The translations under genes and the position numbers were made by a program. 12,396 nt of DNA from a bacterium (GTDB taxonomy: Bacteria; Thermosulfidibacterota; Thermosulfidibacteria; Thermosulfidibacterales; JALWSI01): contig JALWSI010000211.1 of assembly GCA_027080315.1 (NCBI GenBank), positions 1 to 12,396 on the forward strand. Direction: 5' to 3'. The first letter of the stretch is position 1, and each line of letters opens with the position of its first letter. Of the stretch, positions 6,235 to 12,396 are shown one piece after another. Below the pieces are notes generated by a model. It worked only from the letters and a program-made list of their open reading frames with translations, searched no databases and had not been told where the DNA came from.

Positions 6235-6975
6235 ATGAGAGAGATTAAAGAGATCGCCAAGGCCATTAGAGAGGCCGAGAGGATAGTGGTCTTTACAGGA
6301 GCAGGAATCTCTGCCGAAAGCGGGGTACCTACCTTCAGGGGCAAAGAGGGGTTATGGAAAAGGTACAGGCCCGAAGAACTCGCCACCCCCCAGGCCTTTG
6401 CCCGAGATCCCAAGCTGGTATGGGAGTGGTACAACTGGAGAAGAGAGCTGATAGCGCCTCTTCAGCCAAATCCCGGTCATCGGTTTGTGGCAGCCTTGGA
6501 AACCTTAGGAGCCCAGGTGACTGTGGTAACCCAGAACATTGACGGACTTCACAAAAAGGCTGGTAGCACCGTGATTGAAGAGGTTCACGGAAACATTTGG
6601 CAGGTTAGGTGTACCAAAGAGGGCACCATCACAGAGAACACCCAGGTGCCTCTTCCTGAGATCCCTCCCCATTGCCCTGAGTGCGGAGCCCTTCTCAGGC
6701 CCAATGTTGTATGGTTTGGGGAGGCTCTGCCCCAGGATGTATGGATGCGTGCCTTGGACGCTGCTTCAAAAGCCGACCTGATGCTGGTTATTGGAACCTC
6801 TGCAGTGGTCTATCCCGCTGCGGGACTCCCTGAGAACACCCTTGCTGCAGGGGGAAGGGTTGTTGAGATCAACCCTGATCCCACTCCCCTCTCAGGTACT
6901 GTAACCTGGTCACTTCGTATGAAGGCAGGAGAGGCGGGAAGGGCGTTGGCAGAAGAGCTTGGCCTAAACATCTAA
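6235..6975 (+). CDS. cobB: Sirtuin NAD-dependent lysine deacylase (CobB/SIRT5-like)
   Basis: A 246-residue Sir2-family enzyme that removes acyl groups from lysine using NAD. The start is ATG 6235 with AGAGGTGA six bases upstream; an in-frame GTG at 6226 lies inside that ribosome site and is unlikely. Visible motifs are GAGISAESGVPTFRG (22-36, NAD binding), QNID (100-103), the catalytic H118 and GTSAVVYP (187-194). Y66 and R69 (YNWR) reproduce the Tyr-x-x-Arg pair that lets SIRT5 and E. coli CobB accept succinyl or malonyl lysine. Only three zinc cysteines are seen (C126, C147, C150), an arrangement I recall from E. coli CobB. It is the only plus-strand gene, diverges from the methyltransferase and converges on the kinase with 3 bp between stops. 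It may control acyl-CoA-dependent modification. Confidence 0.95.
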   Translation: MREIKEIAKAIREAERIVVFTGAGISAESGVPTFRGKEGLWKRYRPEELATPQAFARDPKLVWEWYNWRRELIAPLQPNPGHRFVAALETLGAQVTVVTQNIDGLHKKAGSTVIEEVHGNIWQVRCTKEGTITENTQVPLPEIPPHCPECGALLRPNVVWFGEALPQDVWMRALDAASKADLMLVIGTSAVVYPAAGLPENTLAAGGRVVEINPDPTPLSGTVTWSLRMKAGEAGRALAEELGLNI

Positions 6976-6978
6976 AGT

Positions 6979-9480
6979 TCAGAGCCCTGCTATCTTCTCA
7001 ACAGCCTCTTTTATCTCCTTTATCTTGTAGGGTTTCTGTAGATACAGCTTGGCCCCCATCCTTATGAGCTCCTCTGCCGAGCTATCGAATGGATGACCCG
7101 ATGAGATAATCACCTTTGCTTGGGGATCGTAATCTAAGATAAGCTTCAATGCGTCCTTTCCTGAAAGGACCGGCATAGTGATATCCAAAAAGACAAGATC
7201 GGGGTTCACCTCTTTGTAGAGCTTTACCGCCTCTTCTCCGTCTTTTGCCAGCACCACTTTATGACCAAGATGGCCTAAAACGGTATTGCCAATATCCCTT
7301 ATTATCTCTTCATCATCTGCCACAAGAATGGTAAGCTTCCTCACAGAGGTTTTATGGACCTCCTTAATATCCTCTTTTTTATCACTCTTTTTTTCTTCTC
7401 CATCTCTACTATCAATCGCAGGTATATAAAAGGTGAACTTGCTTCCTATTCCCCTTTCGCTCTCTACAATAATCCATCCACCATGCTGCTTAACCAGTCC
7501 ATACACCGTGGCTAAACCCAATCCTGTTCCTTTATCTATCTCCTTAGTGGTGAAGAAGGGATCAAAGACCTTTGAAAGCACCTCTTTATCCATGCCACAA
7601 CCGTTATCTTCAACAGCAAACACCACGAATCGCCCCGTTTTAGCATAGGGGAATTGAAGCACATAGTCTTCCTCTATCATTATGTTCCTTGCCGAAAGTA
7701 GAATCCTTGGTGGGTCCTCTTTAAGTCCCGTAGCATGCTCGCACCTTCCCTCTATTCTATCCATCAGAGAATCCTTTGCATTCAGACACAGGTTCATTAA
7801 TACCTGTTGAAGCTCTGAAGGATCAGCCTTAACCTGCCATAGTTCCTCCCCATACACCGTCTCAATAGATATCCTTCTGTCTATGGTTCTCTTCAAAATC
7901 TCAACCGTCTCTTCCACTACAGAGCGAGGATCAACCACCTTCATCATCACAGGAGCCTGCCTTGTGAAAGCAAGAAGCCTCTTGGTTATCTGAGAGGCCT
8001 GTTGGACCACCTTCTCTGCAGACTCTGCATACTTGGCCATCTCGCTATAATCACCTCTCTCTTCAGCGGTTAAGGTGATCAGGTTGAGGTTTCCAAGAAT
8101 GGCTCCAAGCATGTTGTTGAAGTCATGGGCTATCCCCGATGCCAGAACCCCTATTGCCTCCATACGCTGGGCATGGGAAAGCTGTTGCTCCAACTGGTGC
8201 TGAACGGTTATGTCTATGAAACTCACTATGCCTGCCACATTGCTATTTGAAATGTGCCCTAAACGGGAGAATTGGGACAGCACGTATAAGCTACGCCCCT
8301 CCTTTGTTTTGGCCATCTTCACAACAGGAGCCAGCTCCCCCTCTAAGGGTTCAGATGGAATAGCCCCCTCCACGCAACCCTTGCAGGGAGGAAAGACCTG
8401 AAGAACCTCGCACACAGTTCTTCCCAAGGCCTCACCCTCTGAGAAGCCCGTTATGGATCCAGCAGCCTTATTCCAGAAGAGGATCTTCATGTTCTTATCC
8501 ACCAAGGCTATGCCCGATGGCAAAGAATGTATCACGCTCTCCATAAACTCCCGGGAAATGGTGGTCTCCCTAAGTTTTGAAACCATGGTGTTGAAGGCAT
8601 CGGTCAGATCTTTTAGCTCACCGGAATCAAAGGACTGGATTCTAACCGAAAGATCCCCCTGATTAACCTGCTTCATCCCTTTCAAAAGGCTATCTATGGT
8701 TCTGGATATCCCTCTTCCTATGCGAATGGCTATTCCCAAAGATAGTAAGAACACCACAAGTATTATTAGGGTGATGGGAAGCATAACCCTGTAGAGATTG
8801 CTTCTCATGATCTTTTCGGTATGCAAGGCCACTCCTGAAAAGACCCCTTTTGAGAGCCGCATAGACTGCATCACGCTATCTGTCTCCACCTTTGCCCCAA
8901 CCACCAGCAGGTATCCATCACGCGATCTCTCTTGCAAAGGCACCAGAAAGGCAAAGCACCTCTTTTTTATCCCATAACTTCCTGGTGGAGCCCAGTTGTA
9001 GAAACCACTTGCATAGTGACCCTTGGCAGCATTCTTAAACATTCTTATCAGGGCAGGGCTATTAGCAATAAACTTTGTGTAGTCATGTCCATTAACCTCA
9101 GGCATAGGGTGCGCCACAGCCAGATTCTTATCTGGAGCAATGAGAAAGGTGTAGCCATGGCTTAGGAGGGGTTGAGCCGCTATATTGTAGAGTTCTTTAT
9201 CTTTCACCATCTCATCCAAAGTCTCCGGATGTTGCTGAAGATAGAGAGAGACCTCTAAAGCCACATCCAAAGCCTTCTGGCGGGTTAAGGCCTCCATGTG
9301 GGCCTCCACCTTCTTTTGAATTCTGTGTTCCGCCTCTGAGAATCCCCTTAGCAGGGTTGACCGTATCTGTGAAACTACGCTCTGTCTATAAGAGAGAACC
9401 GCCACCAATCCTGCCACTAAAGGAATAACGCTGGCCACCAGTATTATGAGCAGGATTCTGTGAAAGACCTTTTTGGGCAC
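6979..9480 (-). CDS. Hybrid sensor histidine kinase: Cache-HAMP-PAS-HisKA-HATPase-REC
   Basis: An 833-residue membrane kinase. From the GTG at 9480: membrane helix 1 (about 6-30), an extracytoplasmic Cache-like sensor (about 45-215), membrane helix 2 (about 232-254), HAMP (255-308) and PAS (about 312-425). The PAS carries a Cys pair in PPCKGC. Then come HisKA with phospho-His452 in [10 protein letters not shown] and the ATPase with Asn box [10 protein letters not shown] (N567), D625 in DNGCGMD and [12 protein letters not shown] charged linker leads to a receiver with acceptor D766 in FLDITMP and K816. The start is one nucleotide after the stop of the upstream lipoprotein gene, with AGAAGGGA as ribosome site; an ATG at 9513 would overlap that gene. 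The receiver has no output domain, so a separate phosphotransfer or regulator partner is needed and is not in this window. The binding-protein genes just upstream suggest what it senses. Confidence 0.92.
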   Translation of the reverse strand: MPKKVFHRILLIILVASVIPLVAGLVAVLSYRQSVVSQIRSTLLRGFSEAEHRIQKKVEAHMEALTRQKALDVALEVSLYLQQHPETLDEMVKDKELYNIAAQPLLSHGYTFLIAPDKNLAVAHPMPEVNGHDYTKFIANSPALIRMFKNAAKGHYASGFYNWAPPGSYGIKKRCFAFLVPLQERSRDGYLLVVGAKVETDSVMQSMRLSKGVFSGVALHTEKIMRSNLYRVMLPITLIILVVFLLSLGIAIRIGRGISRTIDSLLKGMKQVNQGDLSVRIQSFDSGELKDLTDAFNTMVSKLRETTISREFMESVIHSLPSGIALVDKNMKILFWNKAAGSITGFSEGEALGRTVCEVLQVFPPCKGCVEGAIPSEPLEGELAPVVKMAKTKEGRSLYVLSQFSRLGHISNSNVAGIVSFIDITVQHQLEQQLSHAQRMEAIGVLASGIAHDFNNMLGAILGNLNLITLTAEERGDYSEMAKYAESAEKVVQQASQITKRLLAFTRQAPVMMKVVDPRSVVEETVEILKRTIDRRISIETVYGEELWQVKADPSELQQVLMNLCLNAKDSLMDRIEGRCEHATGLKEDPPRILLSARNIMIEEDYVLQFPYAKTGRFVVFAVEDNGCGMDKEVLSKVFDPFFTTKEIDKGTGLGLATVYGLVKQHGGWIIVESERGIGSKFTFYIPAIDSRDGEEKKSDKKEDIKEVHKTSVRKLTILVADDEEIIRDIGNTVLGHLGHKVVLAKDGEEAVKLYKEVNPDLVFLDITMPVLSGKDALKLILDYDPQAKVIISSGHPFDSSAEELIRMGAKLYLQKPYKIKEIKEAVEKIAGL

Positions 9481-9481
9481 T

Positions 9482-10507
9482 TTAATTCCCTTCTGGAGAG
9501 TCAATAATGTCATCAGCCCTAAGCAGAACGGGCCTTGGGATGGTGATGTTCAGCTTTCGGGCCACAGTAAGATTAACCCTTATGTGTCTGCTGTTGCTGG
9601 GACGAGAACGCAGTTTGTCAGGAGAAAGTCCAGAAAGCACCTTGTAGGCCATATCTGCCGCCTCCTCCCCAGCCTCGTAATAGCTAACATACTCTGAGAG
9701 AACCGCTCCCTTCTCCGCGATATCTCTAGTTATACCCACCACGGGTACCTTATTCTTCATGGCAACATGCAAAGCCTTATTCAAGAAAGGAGATGAATAT
9801 AGTACGGGATCGGGAGCGAAATAGAGAAGATCCACCTTTTTGGCAAGCTCATCTATCTTCCTTAAGCTTTCCTCAAGCTCAGAGCTATTAAGAAACAAGA
9901 GCTCAGGTTTACCCCCCAAAGAGCTTAATGTTTTTGCAAAGTCTTGAGAGGTGATCACCGCTGGACGGGTATCGGGGAAATACACAATCCCCACCTTTTT
10001 GGCCCAAGGAAATGCCTCTATGATAACCTTCACCCTCTCAACTACAGGGATCTCCACTCCGATACCTGCCATGTTTTTGGGTGGGGATAGATATGACGGA
10101 ATTATACCCGTACGGTCTGGAGAGGTGGTTGCTGTGAAGATTAAAGGTATCTTAGAACGCTCTTTTTGAAGCACCTTCTTGGCCTCTAAGGCAGCAGGAG
10201 TGCCCAAAACAAGAAAGATATTTGGCTGCCATTGAATCAGCTTTTCTGCAAACTTCTTCGCTAACTCCCTATTCTCATCACAAGAAAACCGCAACACTTT
10301 GAGGTTAACCCCCTCCACGTAGCCCTTGGCCCTCAGGGTATCCATAAATCCGTCAAAAGCATTACAGTACGCCGGAACCCTGTCACTCCACTGAAGCACT
10401 GCCAGCTTGTAACTCTCCTTCTTAGTGCATCCTTGAAAGAGCAACACCAACACAGGCAAAGAGACGATAAAAAGTTTTGAAAACACCCGTTTATTTATCC
10501 TTATCAT
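9482..10507 (-). CDS. Substrate-binding lipoprotein, ABC_sub_bind family (proximal to kinase)
   Basis: A 341-residue two-lobed periplasmic binding protein of the PF04392/COG2984 type (the TrpX-like group, some members of which bind aromatic amino acids). The signal sequence ends in LLFQGC, so C27 is likely lipidated. Family-type stretches are VLQW (37-40), a LVLGTPAALEAKK segment, IPLIF, GIGVEIPV and VGIVYFPD. It is clearly homologous along its full length to the lipoprotein encoded upstream. The stop codon is one base from the kinase start, so translation is coupled. The start is uncertain: AAGGAG directly abuts the ATG at 10507 with no spacing, and GTG at 10486 (residue 8) would leave an intact signal peptide. 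No permease or ATPase gene is adjacent, so a sensory rather than transport role is proposed. Confidence 0.88.
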   Translation of the reverse strand: MIRINKRVFSKLFIVSLPVLVLLFQGCTKKESYKLAVLQWSDRVPAYCNAFDGFMDTLRAKGYVEGVNLKVLRFSCDENRELAKKFAEKLIQWQPNIFLVLGTPAALEAKKVLQKERSKIPLIFTATTSPDRTGIIPSYLSPPKNMAGIGVEIPVVERVKVIIEAFPWAKKVGIVYFPDTRPAVITSQDFAKTLSSLGGKPELLFLNSSELEESLRKIDELAKKVDLLYFAPDPVLYSSPFLNKALHVAMKNKVPVVGITRDIAEKGAVLSEYVSYYEAGEEAADMAYKVLSGLSPDKLRSRPSNSRHIRVNLTVARKLNITIPRPVLLRADDIIDSPEGN

Positions 10508-10575
10508 CTCCTTAGCGGAATCTCCCTATATTTCCTCTCCTATTGAGAGAAGTGTACCTGAAGAACGATTTTAGT

Positions 10576-11598
10576 TCAATGTACCAATTTGGGGGCATCC
10601 TTATCAGAGTTGATGTCTATTATTTCCCTTGCCTCCAACATGATACTCCGAGGTATGTTTATACCCAAGGCCCTCGCCGAGCCTATGTTTATGGCCAAAT
10701 AATGGCTTTGTCCTGGACGCGGAGCGATCTTACGTGGAGGGGTTCCATGAAGCACCATGTCAACCATATCCGCTGCCTCCACACCTTGTTCGTAATAGTC
10801 TGAGTATAGAGCCAAAAGGGCACCACTTTTCACAGAGTTTATGGTCACTCCTGTAGTCGGCTTTCCCTTGGACAAAGCCTCATCAATAACCCCTTTAAGG
10901 GTAGATGGAACATAGAGTACAGGGTCGGTAGGTAGATAGATAACATCACATTGTGAGCTTATCTTTCCTATCTTCCTAACGGCAGCTCTGGGACCTTCCT
11001 TTTTTGACAGCGCAAGGGTTATTGCCCTTACTCCTTTCTCTTCCAGTATCGCCCTGGCTTCGGTGGCGGTTATACCCGCTTGAGGATTATCAGGGAAATA
11101 AGGGATCACCACCCTTTTAATGTGAGGAAGAACCCTTAGCAAAAGATTCACCCTCTCTCTAACCGGCGTCTCAGCGCCTATACCTGTTATTCCTTTTTGA
11201 GGATGATAAGAGTCTATGACTCCAGTCAGATGAGGAAAGGCGCACCCAACAAATACCAAAGGAATTGATGAGCTTTCAGGGTGCAGGACCTCCTTTGCTG
11301 CAAGAGTTGCTTTGGTTCCAATGGTGACGATGAGATCCGGGCTCTCATTTTTCCACCTATTGATCACCCTTTTGGCGAGATCGTAATCGCCCTTTGCTAT
11401 CACACGTTTAATGTCAATATTAACCCCGGGTTTGTATCCCTTACTGCCAAGGCTCTCTGTGAGCCCATTGTATGCATCGTAATAAACCTCTGCCACTCCC
11501 CATTGCAGCACCCTTACTGAAGGAGAGTCATCGCTGCTACACCCTAAGCAACAACAAAAAAACAAAACCACAACGATAAAACATATTCTCTTAATCAA
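10576..11598 (-). CDS. Substrate-binding lipoprotein, ABC_sub_bind family (distal paralogue)
   Basis: A 340-residue paralogue of the next gene, with the same VLQW opening (residues 30-33), IVTIGTKATLAAKE, IPLVFVG, GIGAETPVRERV, IPYFPD and the ADMV segment near the C-terminus. The signal peptide is short and has a Cys-rich end (FCCCLGC); C20 follows a slightly atypical lipobox. The start is TTG at 11598 with GAGAGG seven bases upstream; no better ATG lies close. Sixty-eight nt separate it from the second binding-protein gene, with no terminator seen, so the two and the kinase probably form one transcript. Pocket-lining residues cannot be assigned, but differences from the paralogue (for example GCAFPHLTG against ATTSPDRTG) suggest the two may bind different ligands. 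Confidence 0.87.
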   Translation of the reverse strand: MIKRICFIVVVLFFCCCLGCSSDDSPSVRVLQWGVAEVYYDAYNGLTESLGSKGYKPGVNIDIKRVIAKGDYDLAKRVINRWKNESPDLIVTIGTKATLAAKEVLHPESSSIPLVFVGCAFPHLTGVIDSYHPQKGITGIGAETPVRERVNLLLRVLPHIKRVVIPYFPDNPQAGITATEARAILEEKGVRAITLALSKKEGPRAAVRKIGKISSQCDVIYLPTDPVLYVPSTLKGVIDEALSKGKPTTGVTINSVKSGALLALYSDYYEQGVEAADMVDMVLHGTPPRKIAPRPGQSHYLAINIGSARALGINIPRSIMLEAREIIDINSDKDAPKLVH

Positions 11599-11643
11599 AC
11601 GGCAACCTCTCGCCTCTAATACAAAATAGGCTTTAATCTTATC

Positions 11644-11675
11644 CTTCTCTCCCCTTCAACGCAAGGGAAGAGAAG
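11644..11675 (-). terminator. Hairpin between htpX and the binding-protein operon
   Basis: A 13-bp stem with a six-base loop (11657-11662). The one imperfect pair is G-U in minus-strand RNA but C-A in plus-strand RNA, so it folds best in the htpX-direction transcript. It starts 37 nt after the htpX stop codon and ends 46 nt before the next gene. There is no T-run after it, so it may be a factor-dependent end, an mRNA-stabilising hairpin, or a leader structure for the downstream operon. Confidence 0.4.
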
Positions 11676-11711
11676 TCTCTAAAGATAGATACTTTTGAAG
11701 CTAAAAGCCCT

Positions 11712-12002
11712 TCAACTGACTGCCATTTCCTTCAGTCTTCTGATCCTTTCCTCTGTGGGGGGATGGGTAGAGAAAAGATTCATTAAAGACTGACCTCTAA
11801 AAGGATTCACTATGAACATATGGGCGGTGGCCATATCTCCTCCATTCAAAGGTATCTGAGACACACCAGCTTCCAGCTTCTGCAAAGCGCTGGCAAGGTA
11901 AAGAGGATTGCCGGCAAACACCGCTCCGTCTCTGTCAGCGTAGAACTCCCTCGCTCTTGAGACTGCCTTCTGGATCAGAATCGCCGCTACGGGGGCCAAC
12001 AT
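11712..12002 (-). CDS. htpX: HtpX-type membrane zinc metalloprotease, C-terminal fragment
   Basis: About 96 codons of the C-terminal third of an M48 protease that degrades damaged or misfolded inner-membrane proteins. Family hallmarks are LAPVAAILIQ (the last membrane segment), SRAREFYADRDGA whose first Glu is the third zinc ligand, GNPLYLASALQKLE, HMFIVNPF and the terminal FSTHPPTEERIRRL. The HEXXH zinc motif and the N-terminal membrane helices should lie upstream, but homology stops at about 12003, where the base composition jumps. The residues just before MLAP (VLR) do not suit a membrane helix. The gene is therefore cut at that point, most likely by an assembly or amplification join and not by a real deletion. 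The stop codon and downstream spacer look normal. Confidence 0.88.
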   Translation of the reverse strand: MLAPVAAILIQKAVSRAREFYADRDGAVFAGNPLYLASALQKLEAGVSQIPLNGGDMATAHMFIVNPFRGQSLMNLFSTHPPTEERIRRLKEMAVS

Positions 12003-12396
12003 ACGCAGCACCCAAGCGCCCCAACCACCGCCCGGCGCCGATCATGGCCAGCCTGAGCACCCGACCCACGGCGCGCCACCCGCCTCGTGCCCGGCATGCT
12101 CGACGTCACGGACATGATCTGCCTCGGTGCCGCCTGCTGCTCGCTTCGCTCCGACGACTCCGTGTGGTGCTGGGGACGGGCCTACGCCGGCGACCTCGCG
12201 ACGGCCAAACTCGGCATTCACCAGCCGCGCGCCGACGACCGCATCCCCGAGCCGGTGCCGGGACTGGAGGATGTGCGACGCGTGATTCCCACAACCACTG
12301 TCTCTGTGGAAACCCAGACTGGACATGAGGTCTTGATCCTTGGAGCAGCCCTGCTCGACCTCACCGTGGAAGACCCCGGTGGACATCCCGCACCGA
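12003..12396. other. GC-rich sequence of different origin at the right end
   Basis: From about 12003 the base composition changes sharply: for example 12061-12120 is 43/60 G+C, against 29/60 for 11701-11760. The codon use in the readable frame is strongly GC-ending, unlike any gene to the left. Near 12287 the RCC1-like similarity stops and the last 110 bases look different again; I recognise nothing in them. Two successive breaks within 400 bases at the window end argue for a chimeric join. Confidence 0.75.
12057..12287 (+). pseudogene. Fragment of an RCC1-repeat protein from a high-GC genome
   Basis: The frame following the TGA at 12054-12056 reads about 77 codons of RCC1-like sequence. A repeat boundary is RLVPGMLDVTDM, followed by CCSLRSDDSVWCWGRAYAGD, cut short here for brevity, and a second boundary PEPVPGLEDVRRV. 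The SVWCWG core and the VPGL-DV spacing are typical of RCC1/alpha-tubulin-suppressor repeats, common in secreted proteins of myxobacteria-like, high-GC organisms (family knowledge). There is no start codon with a ribosome site and no natural end: similarity stops at about 12287 although the frame stays open to base 12396. Bases 12010-12056 may be an earlier repeat in a shifted frame. It is not part of the neighbouring genome's gene set. Confidence 0.6.

Noticed and set aside
6601-6690. Sirtuin with a broken zinc site because one cysteine is missing
   Set aside because: The three-cysteine arrangement also occurs, as I recall, in E. coli CobB, and all catalytic motifs are intact, so this is probably normal for the group.
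9481-9513. Kinase start at ATG 9513
   Set aside because: It would overlap the lipoprotein gene by 32 nt with no ribosome site. GTG 9480 has AGAAGGGA and directly follows the stop codon.
10535-10549. Small hairpin between the two lipoprotein genes
   Set aside because: Only five perfect pairs and no T-run, so it is within chance expectation and not a terminator.
12042-12386. Minus-strand open frame of 114 codons in the GC-rich end
   Set aside because: Long chance frames are common in GC-rich DNA. The plus-strand frame shows recognisable RCC1 repeats, this one shows nothing, and it spans the probable join at 12287.

Overview
The window reads as about 12.0 kb of chromosome from an anaerobic, diderm bacterium of moderate GC content, followed by about 0.4 kb of very GC-rich sequence that does not belong with it. 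Rubrerythrin, a PerR-type Fur protein, a five-haem exported cytochrome, two lipoproteins, a Tat translocase and a Cache/PAS hybrid histidine kinase together suggest a Desulfobacterota-like or neighbouring lineage. That placement is inferred from gene content, not from a marker gene. All intact genes except one (the sirtuin) are on the minus strand.

Region 1 (1-2936, minus) is an oxidative-stress cluster. In transcription order it holds a promoter, perR (2874-2455), a small winged-helix protein (2442-2230), rubrerythrin (2208-1633), a secreted pentahaem cytochrome (1591-245), and the first 47 codons of a second ferritin-like diiron protein that runs off the left edge. Between the last two lies a 71-bp nested palindrome (166-236). 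PerR has all five metal/peroxide-sensing ligands and a Cys4 zinc site. It probably represses this set, so that peroxide or oxygen induces rubrerythrin together with an electron-transfer cytochrome.

Region 2 (3002-6119, minus) concerns protein export and thiol chemistry outside the cytoplasm. A SAM methyltransferase overlaps by 8 nt a VKOR-thioredoxin fusion (disulfide bond formation). These are followed by tatA, a 276-nt non-coding gap, and a tatC gene that carries a TatB-like segment at its N-terminus, giving a natural TatB-TatC fusion.

Region 3 (6235-6975, plus) is a single sirtuin of the deacylase type with a Tyr-x-x-Arg acyl-recognition motif. It converges on the next gene with only 3 bp between stop codons.

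Region 4 (6979-11598, minus) looks like a signalling unit. Two tandem paralogous lipoproteins of the ABC_sub_bind family lie upstream of, and one is translationally linked to, a Cache-HAMP-PAS-HisKA-HATPase-REC hybrid kinase. No permease or ATPase gene is present, so the binding proteins may feed the kinase rather than a transporter.

Region 5 (11712-12396) holds the C-terminal third of an HtpX-type membrane protease, cut off at about 12003. There the sequence switches abruptly to GC-rich DNA encoding RCC1-like repeats on the plus strand, and it changes character again near 12287. This looks like a chimeric contig end rather than biology. No rRNA, tRNA, CRISPR array or transposase was seen.
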